NCBI RefSeq assembly: GCF_003148665.1
Contig: NZ_QGGQ01000003.1
Coordinates: 62,001 to 126,000 of the forward strand
Length of the DNA stretch: 64,000 bases
Source: Maribacter polysiphoniae
GTDB taxonomy: Bacteria > Bacteroidota > Bacteroidia > Flavobacteriales > Flavobacteriaceae
Direction: 5' to 3'
Part shown: positions 55,966 through 64,000 of the stretch, piece by piece
Layout of the letters: every line of letters begins with the position of its first letter
How positions within the stretch are numbered: the stretch's first letter is position 1
Program-made: the position numbers and the translations under genes
Notes under the pieces: model-generated
Database searches by the model: none
What the model was told of the DNA's origin: nothing
The model's input: the letters and a program-made list of their open reading frames with translations, nothing else

Positions 55966-56628
55966 ATGATTGAACAACTCATCGAAAGAACAAATACTAC
56001 AGAATTCTATCAAAATGGATATTTACATTTGACTGGGGCAAAAGGTCAATTGGATATATTTAAAACGATGGAATTTGATTTTGTGGTAGAAGAGGAAGAC
56101 AATTTCGGAAAAAAGCATAATGTGGAATGTTGGAGATTAATTGCCCACAAAATAATAGATTTTAAAGGAATCTTTGCAGATCAATATCTTCCCTACATAA
56201 AATTGAAAATCTTAACAGACCACCCACTGCTATGGAGTTATAATAAAGCCCAATTACAATGTGAATTAATAAGGTTCCCGGAAAACCCAAGCGAATTTAT
56301 GGGGGATTTATTCTTTGAGTATGAAAAGATTACCGGAAATTGGATTCCACTACACAAGAATTTTTGGGCTATCAATGGACATTATAAACAAAACGGAAAG
56401 CGCAATTTATCGATACTAAAACCTTTAAAGGAATCTGTTGAAAGAGTTTGCGGGAAACACGGCGTGGAATTTAAAGTGAAAAAAGAGACTGACGGATATG
56501 ATAAAGGTTATACAAATCGACCTAATGCGAAGCTGTTGATTTTTGGAAATGAAGACGTCTGTCCTAATGATTTTAGCTTGGGTCAACCCTATATTATTGC
56601 GGACGAATTCATGGCAAGTCGGAAATAA
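55966..56628 (+). CDS. Unknown protein of the accessory region
   Basis: Protein of 220 residues from the ATG at 55966; a TTG four codons earlier is possible. It has no signal peptide or membrane helix. No family recognised: segments such as NVECWRLIAHKIIDFKGIF and ITGNWIPLHKNFWAINGHY are well structured, with many aromatic residues. AT-rich codon use contrasts with housekeeping neighbours. It stands alone between two copies of the boundary repeat, like a single-gene module, so it may have been acquired. Confidence 0.6.
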   Translation: MIEQLIERTNTTEFYQNGYLHLTGAKGQLDIFKTMEFDFVVEEEDNFGKKHNVECWRLIAHKIIDFKGIFADQYLPYIKLKILTDHPLLWSYNKAQLQCELIRFPENPSEFMGDLFFEYEKITGNWIPLHKNFWAINGHYKQNGKRNLSILKPLKESVERVCGKHGVEFKVKKETDGYDKGYTNRPNAKLLIFGNEDVCPNDFSLGQPYIIADEFMASRK

Positions 56629-56750
56629 AAATGTGTGCCAACAACGAACTGAGCTAAAAGGCAAATACGATTTAGCGTAATCCACCCACAGAATTACGAT
56701 CATACTCTAAATTTGATGTAACTATTCAGTAAGCTTGTTTTATTGGTGTA

Positions 56751-56903
56751 TTACATACGGCTATCCATACCAGAATTTGCAAATGTGGTCAAAGCAAGTT
56801 CATTAATCCTGCTTTCCATACGTTTTTGGGCGGATTTGAGGTTATAGGCGATGGAGGAAACCTTGCCATTACTCTCTTCGATTTCCCCTATCAAGCGAAT
56901 AGC
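56751..56903 (-). pseudogene. Relic frame beside boundary repeat copy 3
   Basis: A 50-codon open stretch on the minus strand with no start. It begins AIRLIGEIEESNGKV inside the repeat, continues as a helix-rich SIAYNLKSAQKRMESRIN and ends at TAA. It looks like the C terminus of a lost gene. Confidence 0.35.
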
Positions 56904-56945
56904 TTATCTTTAAATCAATAACCGAACATAGGGGCTAGCCGTTAT
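56879..56945 (+). repeat. Boundary repeat, copy 3
   Basis: Full-length copy with both CCCCTAT and ATAGGGG arms, ending in gctagccgttatg, just before the region leading into the S9 peptidase gene. Confidence 0.8.
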
Positions 56946-57052
56946 GCTTCATGATGACCAAGAATACAAGCGGCAGCTTGAAGCTGGAATGGACCATTAA
57001 AAAACAGCTGCGACACGCTGGTGTTAATAAAGAACAAAACAAAAATAATGTT

Positions 57053-58981
57053 ATGGGAAAATCAATGCAATGTCTAATCATCTTACTTCTGATTTTTGGA
57101 TGTAATGAAAAGCACCCAAATTCCGAATCTTCATCCCCGTTCGAGAATGATATACCGATACCTGTCTCCAATAAAATTTCCCTTGCTGGCTCGTTAGAAC
57201 CAGATATTATTAGGTGCCTCAAAGTACAAGAAGCCATTTCACCCTCTCTTTCCCCGGATGGTACCATGGTTGCCTACAGAACAAGGTTAACGGGTGAATA
57301 CCAAATCTGGGTAACCAGCACGGATCGATTAAGTGCTCCAAAACAAATTACTTTTGGAAACTCAGTGACTTTTCATAAATGGTCCCCAGGTAATAGTGGC
57401 ATCCTATATGGAACAGACAAAGAGGGTAATGAGAAGGAAGGGTTCTACTTTATTTCGAGTGATGGTTTAAAGGAAAAAGTACTTTTACCCGCATCGGATG
57501 CATACCGTTTTTTCGGGGATTTCAATAAGGATGGTTCCCTATTTGCCTATGCTACGACCGAAAGAAATGGTGTTGATTTCGATATACATGTGTATGACCT
57601 CAAGAATGGGACGGACAAGAAGGTATATGTGGGAAAATTAGGATATTACCCTATATCATTTTCCCCTGACGGACAACATATTATAATTTCCGAGCAGATG
57701 GGTGAAGACGCAAACAATTTGTATCTATTGAATTTATCCGACTCTTCACTATCGCAAATAAATAAACCTAACGACTACTCATATTTTGGTGATATACAAT
57801 GGAAAACCGATGGTAGTGCATTTTTTATGTGCACTAACCTTGACGAGGATTTCACGGGAATAGCGCTTTACACCTTAGAAAACAAAACTTTGGAATATCA
57901 ACTCAAAAAGGACCATGATATTGAACAGGTACTACTTACAGATAATGACTCCATGCTTCACTGGGTTTCGAATGAGGAAGGCTATTCAAAACATGGTATA
58001 ATAGATGTAACCAATGGTAACGAAGTAACATCACCTGCATGGCCCAAAGGGACATTGTACTTAACCGCATCCACAGGTGGTGAAAAAATAATGGCCTATA
58101 TCAATAGTCCGAATATTCCTGGGGATTTATGGAGTTGGGTACCTTCCTCAAAAGAAGTCGTACAGGTAACGATGTCAAACCATGCAGGATTGAATTTGAA
58201 CAGTATGGTCCTTCCCAAGGCCCACAGTTTTTCAGCCAGGGATGGCTTAACCATTCATGGTTTGCTTTATTCTCCCCAAAATATAAGTCCTAGCACACCG
58301 ATAATTATTAAAGTACACGGAGGTCCGACGAGTCAGGCAAGACCAAGGTTTGATGCGCTCTCACAATACCTGGTCGCAAAAGGGTTTGCGGTGTTCGACC
58401 TTAATTTTCGTGGATCAACCGGATATGGAAAGACATATGCCAGGGAAAACAACCTTCGTAAGCGGGAAAATGAACTATATGACCTTGAAGATGCCGTAAA
58501 GTATTTGACTGAAAGCAACATAGGGAATCCGAAAAAAATCGCCATTATGGGAGGATCGTATGGGGGTTATCTTACCATGGCTGCCATAACAAGATTACCA
58601 GAGGTTTTTGCCTGTGGCGTAGCGTTTGTAGGGGTTTCAAACTGGGTAACTGCATTGGAAGGAGCATCTCCTGAATTAAAGGCCGGTGATAGGTTGGAAT
58701 ACGGAGACATTGACAACCCAGAGGATAGAGTGTTCTTTGAATCGATTTCCCCGATAAAGTATATTGATCAGGTACAAGCACCGGTAATGGTACTCCATGG
58801 GGCAAATGACCCAAGAGATCCCGTAACAGAGTCAGATAGATTTGTAGAAGGTATTAGGAAAAATGGTGGAGAAGTTGCGTATTTAAGGTTCCCGGACGAA
58901 GGCCATGGAATTCGCAAAATGAACAATAGGATAACGGCCTATGTGAGAGTCGCTGAATTCTTGGAACGAAACTTAAACTAG
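57053..58981 (+). CDS. S9-family serine peptidase lipoprotein
   Basis: Prolyl-oligopeptidase family enzyme of 642 residues from the ATG at 57053, which gives a lipoprotein signal (LIILLLIFGC); a frame from 56951 adds 34 odd residues. An N-terminal beta-propeller (about 40-380; PSLSPDGTMVAYRT, PISFSPDGQHIIIS) precedes the catalytic alpha/beta-hydrolase domain with FRGSTGYGKTYA, the serine in MGGSYGGYLTM, the aspartate in HGANDPRDPV and the histidine in DEGHGIRK. It would trim peptides at or outside the outer membrane. Full length and intact. Confidence 0.92.
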   Translation: MGKSMQCLIILLLIFGCNEKHPNSESSSPFENDIPIPVSNKISLAGSLEPDIIRCLKVQEAISPSLSPDGTMVAYRTRLTGEYQIWVTSTDRLSAPKQITFGNSVTFHKWSPGNSGILYGTDKEGNEKEGFYFISSDGLKEKVLLPASDAYRFFGDFNKDGSLFAYATTERNGVDFDIHVYDLKNGTDKKVYVGKLGYYPISFSPDGQHIIISEQMGEDANNLYLLNLSDSSLSQINKPNDYSYFGDIQWKTDGSAFFMCTNLDEDFTGIALYTLENKTLEYQLKKDHDIEQVLLTDNDSMLHWVSNEEGYSKHGIIDVTNGNEVTSPAWPKGTLYLTASTGGEKIMAYINSPNIPGDLWSWVPSSKEVVQVTMSNHAGLNLNSMVLPKAHSFSARDGLTIHGLLYSPQNISPSTPIIIKVHGGPTSQARPRFDALSQYLVAKGFAVFDLNFRGSTGYGKTYARENNLRKRENELYDLEDAVKYLTESNIGNPKKIAIMGGSYGGYLTMAAITRLPEVFACGVAFVGVSNWVTALEGASPELKAGDRLEYGDIDNPEDRVFFESISPIKYIDQVQAPVMVLHGANDPRDPVTESDRFVEGIRKNGGEVAYLRFPDEGHGIRKMNNRITAYVRVAEFLERNLN

Positions 58982-59062
58982 AAACCTTTAACAATAGCCA
59001 TAAGTAATCCTCCAGAGGCATAACCAATCATAGTTGGGCAGCCAACCAAGAGCCTATAACCA

Positions 59063-59339
59063 ATGATAAAATATTTTAGAAAAATAAGACAACAGCTTTT
59101 AATAGAAAACAAATTCGGGAAATATCTGACTTACGCCTTTGGGGAAATTGTTTTGGTCATCATTGGGATTTTGATGGCTTTGAGTATTAATACCTGGAAT
59201 GAAAAAAGAGTAAATAAGAAAACAATGGGTCATTAAGACTATTGATAAAATGCATAAAAATGCTAAGAAATTAATGAGTGAAATTCAAAAACAATTAAGT
59301 GAAAAGATATCAAAAGACACACCTTCTAAAACGAACTAA
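59063..59339 (+). pseudogene. DUF6090-family gene remnant
   Basis: An ATG at 59063 opens a 57-codon frame matching the N terminus of DUF6090 proteins: MIKYFRKIRQQLLIENKFGK, then the helix FGEIVLVIIGILMALSINTW and NEKR. It stops at 59236, where intact members run to 200 residues or more. In a shifted frame coding continues as KQWVIKTIDKMHKNAKK and ends at 59339, like a C-terminal helix. The middle seems deleted. Confidence 0.65.
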
Positions 59340-59596
59340 ACTTCTGTTTTTCAATAATGTCAACCTTGAATCTATTTAAATGAAAACCAATGAAAGCACA
59401 ACACCAGCTAAAACCAAATGCTGGTGCTAGCCTTCTTGTGAGCCCTGAAGCTGTGGGATTTTATCGATTTGTTTGCTGAATAAGTTGCTTAAATCACGCT
59501 ACTATGCCTGTACAAACCGATGTGGCCAATTTGGACTCCACGTAACGATTTCCCTTATTTTACGCCTTACTTAGGAATCTTGATAGTACGTTTTCC
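59340..59596. other. Intergenic debris
   Basis: About 260 bp between gene remnants, with a CACCAGC / GCTGGTG hairpin near 59401-59428. No gene seen. Confidence 0.4.
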
Positions 59597-59810
59597 GAAA
59601 ATAATCAGCTTACTTTTTCCCACGTTATTGATTACAGGTTTTTCAATCGCTCAAAGCAAATCCATCAATGGGAACAAGTATGTTTCCATTGGGGGTATAC
59701 TGTAATGGATGACCATAAAAGGGGATGATATCAAAACCCGTAATTCTATTCCTACATGGTGGTCCAGAAAGTACAATGAGTCAATATGGTGCCATGTACC
59801 ACAAATGGGA
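59597..59810 (+). pseudogene. Alpha/beta-hydrolase relic (N-terminal part)
   Basis: A signal-peptide-like start (PKIISLLFPTLLITGFSIAQ) leads into NKYVSIGGI, a stop at 59703-59705, then WMTIKGDD. After a frameshift near 59731 it continues as KPVILFLHGGPESTMSQYGA and YHKWEKK, the oxyanion-loop region of proline-iminopeptidase-like hydrolases. The rest of the gene is absent; the sequence changes directly into a different relic at about 59810. Confidence 0.7.
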
Positions 59811-60177
59811 AAAGAAAAACAACGGCTGCCTTGGGTCTTGCCTTACGAGCCTTAGGTGCGGGCAAGAAAGTTTTCATTGCCCAATTTGTTAAAGGGATGG
59901 TTTATTCGGTAGGATAGGCAAGTGAAAAACTGACATCCGATATCATTGTCAAACAATACGGATTGGATTGTTTGATGTACAACGAACCCACAAAGCGGAT
60001 ATAGATGCGGCCCGTAGTGGTTTTATTGAAGTTTCTGAAATCATTTTGTCCGGAAAATATGATGTTGTGGTTTTACATGAAGCCAATATTGCCATGTACT
60101 GTAAATTATTCGGTGTTGAAGAAATCAAGCATTACGATACGAAAGGTATTGAGGCCAGAATGGGGATTGAATATTAA
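59805..60177 (+). pseudogene. Cob(I)alamin adenosyltransferase (CobO/BtuR) relic
   Basis: Coding pieces match the CobO/BtuR family: KTTAALGLALRALGAGKKVF and IAQFVKGMVYS, an in-frame TAG near 59916, then SDIIVKQYGLDCL. After a frameshift near 59990 it reads KADIDAARSGFIEVSEIILS and GKYDVVVLHEANIAMYCKLF. GVEE then jumps straight to IKHYDTKGIEARMGIEY, the family C terminus, so a middle segment (usually about 35 residues) is lost. The P-loop start is missing at the junction with the hydrolase relic. Not functional. An intact copy must lie elsewhere if the organism makes adenosylcobalamin. Confidence 0.75.
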
Positions 60178-60236
60178 ATTGGCCTTGAGGGCCAGGGTAC
60201 GTAAGGGACTCTATCATTAGTGTTGAAACGCCTATG

Positions 60237-61391
60237 TTAATTCAAAGGGTCGTTTATTGAATGCGGGTAATTGGAATCACGATTTTGAAACCTTAGAATA
60301 GTGTCTTTCACGATGACACCCTTATCAATATTAATGGCATTCTTAATGGTCTTATTTTCATACCAACTTTCGCGACCGGATACCACAGCTGGTACATGTA
60401 CCATTAATGCGGCTGAAATAGATCGGGAAGCACTTTCCCAAAAATAACTTGGTGTGTGATCCACGGCATAGTAATCAATTTTATCGATTGCTATGATCGG
60501 GTTTTTAAACGTTGTAGGTTTTGCAAAATAAAATCCCATCCCTTCATCACAACTAACATCTATGATCAGTGTCCCGGGTTTAAGCATGGATTTTTCATGT
60601 TCCATGACATAATCAATGGGGTCATCGGTATCCTGATATGTGCCATTGATTATTATGCCAGATTCGTTTATTAAATCCAGTAAAGGTCGCTCTGAACCAT
60701 CGTGCTCAACAACAATCAATCGAGGTTCATTTTCGTTTCCTTTTCTAATTCGGACATAGTGTACATTAAGGACTTCCTCCCTAACCTCATGATCCGGTCT
60801 TTGTATACAGATGGTAATATCCCTAAAGCCTTGTGATTTCAAGGCATAAATGGCTCCCCTGCTAACTGCGCCAAAACTAAAGATGATCACTTTTCTTTGG
60901 TTTCCATAATGACCATTTATTCCTCTTAACTGCAATGCGTGATTCACGGCACTATATCCGGCCAGTTCATTGTTTTTGTAAAAGGTATGTCTTCCCATTT
61001 GTCCACTGGGATACCACACATACATATCCTCAAAGGCAATCAAGGTTAATTTTTTGTCTATGGCCGTTTGTGTAATTTGCATTTGCTGTGCACAATGCGG
61101 ATATCCCCAAATAGTGCCGCCATCTTTCAGCGCTTCCAGATCGGATAGGATAGGTTTGGCGATTATGGCGGAACCAATGTCTGATAATATCTCACTCCGT
61201 GTGGCTATGCCACCGGTTAAGGCACTGATTTCTTCGTCTTCTAAATTGAAAGGTGCGCCATAACCTTTCTCAAAAATCAGTTGTCTTCGGATGGTTTCCG
61301 GAATTCTTTTTAAATGCTCTGGATGGATAGGTACCCGCCTTTCATCTTCTTTTTTGGAAGTTCCTATAACACCCATTTTTAATAAAGCCAT
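60237..61391 (-). CDS. N5-(carboxyethyl)ornithine synthase / alanine-dehydrogenase-like protein
   Basis: Protein of 384 residues from the ATG at 61391 (MALLKMGVIGTSKKEDERR); a frame from 61436 adds 15 residues. It belongs to the alanine dehydrogenase/PNT superfamily: KKEDERRVPIHPEHL at the N terminus, a Rossmann segment VIIFSFGAVSRGAIYALKS, and the ending region GTLIIDVSCDEGMGFYFAKP. The spacing and the DxSxDxG motif are closer to N5-(carboxyethyl)ornithine synthase than to alanine dehydrogenase. The former links pyruvate to ornithine or lysine side chains. The reaction is tentative. No partner gene adjoins it. Confidence 0.65.
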   Translation of the reverse strand: MALLKMGVIGTSKKEDERRVPIHPEHLKRIPETIRRQLIFEKGYGAPFNLEDEEISALTGGIATRSEILSDIGSAIIAKPILSDLEALKDGGTIWGYPHCAQQMQITQTAIDKKLTLIAFEDMYVWYPSGQMGRHTFYKNNELAGYSAVNHALQLRGINGHYGNQRKVIIFSFGAVSRGAIYALKSQGFRDITICIQRPDHEVREEVLNVHYVRIRKGNENEPRLIVVEHDGSERPLLDLINESGIIINGTYQDTDDPIDYVMEHEKSMLKPGTLIIDVSCDEGMGFYFAKPTTFKNPIIAIDKIDYYAVDHTPSYFWESASRSISAALMVHVPAVVSGRESWYENKTIKNAINIDKGVIVKDTILRFQNRDSNYPHSINDPLN

Positions 61392-61917
61392 ATCTTCTTG
61401 GAATTGAAACGAGTTGCAGGGTAATGACGTTTGCAAATCGCAATATTAAAAATTCATCAGATAGTTACATGCTAGTAATCAGCCATTAAGTAGCTACTAG
61501 GGTTTCATTAATCCAAAATAAGGGCTTAAACGGAAAGCCTCAGCAATTCGCCGAAGTGGTGCGAAGAGACAATTAATATCAACAGATAAACAATACTGTT
61601 CCAAAGATAGGTTATTAAAACCCAATGAACGGAATATCAGATTATTATCTATTCACTTGTAACATAAGGGATATAAGTCTTTTGTTGGAAAAAAGTACTA
61701 AAGGTTTTAAAGTCGGAGCTTGGTAATAAGCAGTACCAACAGCCTGGCGTATAAAAAACCTTTGCCCAGCCTCTTAACACCATCCTACATTTTATCTTGA
61801 TAGAATTTTTCAGTAAGACTTTTGTTCCCCTTTCCCTTTACCAATGAATCGCCTATATTTATAACGGTATAATAAAGACCGAATCCATGGTCCTGCATTG
61901 TACGGCAAAACCTATCC
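61392..61917. other. Intergenic, no gene seen
   Basis: About 525 bp between two divergent genes. It contains no tRNA, terminator or recognisable promoter. A 60-codon minus-strand frame (61785-61967) overlaps the start of the GT39 gene and is not supported. Confidence 0.5.
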
Positions 61918-63408
61918 ATGAAAAAATACATGCCGATCATACTGATACTTGCATTGCTTAAATTCATTGTTCAATGGATGGGGAATGGGAATTACGGCTT
62001 CCATCGCGATGAATTATTGCATTTATCGGTGAGTGAACACCTCGATTGGGGATTTATGGAGTTTCCGCCCTTTATCGCCTTCCTCGGTAAATTATCGTAT
62101 TGGTTTTTTGATTATGCCCTGTTGGGTGTACGCCTATTCCCTACACTTGCAGGGGTTGCCATCCTCATTCTTTGTTGTCTTATGGCCAAGGAACTCGGAG
62201 GTGGTTTTAGGGCCGTTTTACTTGCAGGTATCTGTATTCTTGCATTTTTGCCTTTTTACCGCAACCACACCTTGTTTCAACCCGTGGCCTTCAATCAATT
62301 ATTCTGGACCATGGGATTTTATTTTATCATCAGGTTTATCAATTCCCAAAACAAAAAGTTCCTGATTCTTTTGGGGTTTACGATAGGGTTGGGGCTATTG
62401 AACAAATACACCATGTTCGTTTGGGCCTTTGGGGTATTCATAGGATTGTTTTTCTACCAAAAGGGAACCCTCTTTAAAAACAAATGGCTCTATATCCCAG
62501 CATTACTGGCACTGCTGGTTTTCTTGCCCAACTTTATTTGGCAAGTGCAGCACGACTTTCCGCTTTTAGCCCATTTAAGGGCGCTTAAAGACAGTCAATT
62601 GGACGAAATAGACCCCATGGAGTTTGGTCGTGAACAATTGGAATTACCCTTCACCCTAATTGTTGGTCTTTTTGGTTTAGGGGCCATGATATTCGGTAAA
62701 AACCTAAGCAAATACAGGGGGGTAGGGGTAGCCGTCTTGGTTGTTTTTTGCACCCTATGGGCGTTACATTCCAAGGCGTATTATGTGTTTGGTATATATC
62801 CGGTCCTTTTTGCGGCCGGGGCGGTTAAATTGGAGGCCTTACTGGTGAAAAAACCAGTCTGGATGTATGTGATTGCGACGGTAGTTTTAGCGCCTTCCCT
62901 TTATTTTATACCACAACTAACCCCTGTATTGCCCATTGGGGAATTTGTGGCCTATAAGGGTCTTAAGGAAGATGAAAATGGTCGGATAGCATTGACGAGT
63001 GACTATGCCGATATGTTCGGGTGGGAAGAACAAGTAAAATCGGTAGATAGTGTGTACCGCATTTTGAGTGATGATGAACGGGCCCATTGCGTATTGTGGG
63101 CGGGGAACTATGGTGAGGCCGGGGCACTTAAGATATTGGGGAAGAAATACGGTCTTCCAGATCCCATAAGCCGGCATGGTTCTTTCTGGACATGGGGCTA
63201 TGGCGATAAGGATGCCAAGGTTTGGATCAGTCTAGGCAACGGGAAACCAGTGGTGGAGCATGTTTTTGGGGATGTTGAATTGGTGAAAATAATTACCCAT
63301 AAATATGCCATTGGGGAAGAGAACGGTATACCGCTTTACATTTGCAGAAACCCTAAAGTCGATATCGATACATGGTGGAAAGACTATAGGGAACATATCT
63401 TTGATTGA
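61918..63408 (+). CDS. GT39-type membrane glycosyltransferase
   Basis: Integral membrane enzyme of 496 residues with about twelve helices in the first 360 residues. The first outside loop holds the catalytic aspartate-glutamate in YGFHRDELLHLS, as in dolichyl-phosphate-mannose mannosyltransferases and ArnT-like enzymes, which move a sugar from a polyprenyl phosphate to protein or lipid. The C-terminal 130 residues are a soluble outside domain (DVELVKIITHKYAIG near the end). The acceptor is unknown. It has a long upstream gap and seems to be its own unit. Confidence 0.85.
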   Translation: MKKYMPIILILALLKFIVQWMGNGNYGFHRDELLHLSVSEHLDWGFMEFPPFIAFLGKLSYWFFDYALLGVRLFPTLAGVAILILCCLMAKELGGGFRAVLLAGICILAFLPFYRNHTLFQPVAFNQLFWTMGFYFIIRFINSQNKKFLILLGFTIGLGLLNKYTMFVWAFGVFIGLFFYQKGTLFKNKWLYIPALLALLVFLPNFIWQVQHDFPLLAHLRALKDSQLDEIDPMEFGREQLELPFTLIVGLFGLGAMIFGKNLSKYRGVGVAVLVVFCTLWALHSKAYYVFGIYPVLFAAGAVKLEALLVKKPVWMYVIATVVLAPSLYFIPQLTPVLPIGEFVAYKGLKEDENGRIALTSDYADMFGWEEQVKSVDSVYRILSDDERAHCVLWAGNYGEAGALKILGKKYGLPDPISRHGSFWTWGYGDKDAKVWISLGNGKPVVEHVFGDVELVKIITHKYAIGEENGIPLYICRNPKVDIDTWWKDYREHIFD

Positions 63409-63639
63409 AACGACATCGGGTAACATCTCCTTAAAATAAAGGATATTGATTCATAAAAAAGGGTTGCCCAGTGCTTTACGATCCCAAGGGCAAGGTATCG
63501 TCGACGAAATTAGTGACGTTGATGAAATGGATGTAGGGCTTCCTTGAATTATAGGCCATGGGGTACGCCAATTTCCCTACAATTACTTAATTTTATAAGG
63601 TTTATTGTATATACGCTCGAACCATAATTCAAAATCCCA

Positions 63640-64000
63640 ATGAGAAAGAACATAAAATCAAAAACCCTCCTAGTCCTAGCAATAGCAGTTACTTTAGTCT
63701 CTTTTACAACGGATTGTTCCAATACCCAGAACCCAAGACCAAAGGGCTTTACTATTGAAAAGGACCTATTGTTGGTGCAATTGGATTGTAAGACGGATGT
63801 AGACGACCTTCACACGGCTGCTGCATTGGCAACTTTAGTGGCTGGGTCCGATTTTTCACGTTTGAAGTACCATGCGGTAGCCGGTACCTATGGAGTACAA
63901 GAAGGTTTATATGTTCCACCGAATGGATTGCTCCAGCTTTCCTTTGGAAGTAATTGGACAGATGCACATAATAGTAGTGTCGCAGCGGTTGAAAAAGTCA
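63640..64000 (+). CDS. Nucleoside-hydrolase-like lipoprotein, 3'-truncated by the window edge
   Basis: Open from the ATG at 63640 to the window edge (120 codons). A signal peptide with lipobox (FTTDCSN, Cys about 26) precedes LLVQLDCKTDVDDLHTAAAL, in which the clustered aspartates resemble the calcium-binding DxDxxxDD of inosine-uridine nucleoside hydrolases. VAGTYGVQEGLY continues the fold. The match is partial and the family assignment is tentative. The gene continues past the end of the window. Confidence 0.55.
   Translation, partial: MRKNIKSKTLLVLAIAVTLVSFTTDCSNTQNPRPKGFTIEKDLLLVQLDCKTDVDDLHTAAALATLVAGSDFSRLKYHAVAGTYGVQEGLYVPPNGLLQLSFGSNWTDAHNSSVAAVEKV

Noticed and set aside
52069-60236. 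Integron or transposon in the accessory mosaic
   Set aside because: No integrase, transposase, inverted terminal repeats or recognisable attC core was found, so only the weaker 'cassette-like' statement is kept.
61785-61967. 60-codon minus-strand frame before the GT39 gene
   Set aside because: It overlaps the GT39 start codon region and has no family resemblance or promoter.
63409-63639. Short plus-strand open stretch ending VDEMDVGLP before the last gene
   Set aside because: About 24 codons without start or known family; could be a relic, but the evidence is too thin.

Overview
The window reads as a chromosomal segment of a Bacteroidota bacterium, most likely a marine member of the Flavobacteriaceae; I cannot name the genus. 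The grounds are: Bacteroidota-type promoters (TTTG, about 20 bp, TAnnTTTG), weak ribosome binding sites with A-rich leaders, many MKT/MKK lipoproteins with a short lipobox, a hybrid two-component system with a beta-propeller sensor and an AraC output, a PafA-type alkaline phosphatase, a MoxR-DUF58-DUF4350-DUF4129-SpoIIM-RDD cluster, and xerD close to aroQ. No tRNA, rRNA, CRISPR array, transposase or prophage was seen.

Layout. 0-8.3 kb: housekeeping genes (end of pyrG, yidC, mnmA, a nitronate-monooxygenase-like flavoenzyme) and a four-domain fasciclin lipoprotein. 8.4-13.9 kb: a minus-strand run with a sulfur flavour: TsdA-like dihaem cytochrome with a cysteine in the expected haem-ligand position, a Tat-exported DsrE-like protein, a secreted DsrE protein, a TauE/SafE permease, a broken DUF4242 gene, a cupin and a PLP decarboxylase. 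14.0-22.5 kb: a hybrid histidine kinase followed by a collagen-like lipoprotein and two tandem leucine-rich-repeat lipoproteins whose 3' ends have been homogenised. 22.6-31.6 kb: small regulators and enzymes (DUF2007, GAF kinase, thioesterase, WYL regulator, VOC protein, sugar isomerase-like lipoprotein, OsmC, MFS, a further DsrE lipoprotein, Crp/Fnr). 32-34.7 kb: pafA between two copies of a roughly 140-bp direct repeat. 35-42.4 kb: the MoxR/DUF58 membrane cluster. 42.5-49.3 kb: TRIC channel, cyclophilin, Nudix hydrolase, acyltransferase, ECF sigma factor with a partner membrane protein, and xerD. 49.5-52 kb: three small outer-membrane beta-barrel genes and aroQ. 52-60.2 kb: an accessory mosaic with three copies of a short repeat, an AraC regulator, secreted hydrolases, an unknown gene, an S9 peptidase, and at least three gene relics. 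60.2-64 kb: an N5-(carboxyethyl)ornithine-synthase-like dehydrogenase, a GT39-type glycosyltransferase and the start of a nucleoside-hydrolase-like lipoprotein.

The most striking non-coding structure is a family of three long intergenic arrays (27.5-27.9, 43.1-44.1 and 47.5-48.4 kb) built from degenerate 7-nt units of the form RCARTNN. All run on the same strand. In two of them the heptamer blocks alternate with a shared AT-rich spacer in higher-order tandem repeats of 197 and 185 bp. Open frames across them translate to low-complexity cysteine-rich peptides that I regard as spurious. The 52-60 kb mosaic is the second candidate: short near-identical boundary repeats placed just upstream of unrelated genes suggest a cassette-like exchange mechanism, though no integrase lies beside it.
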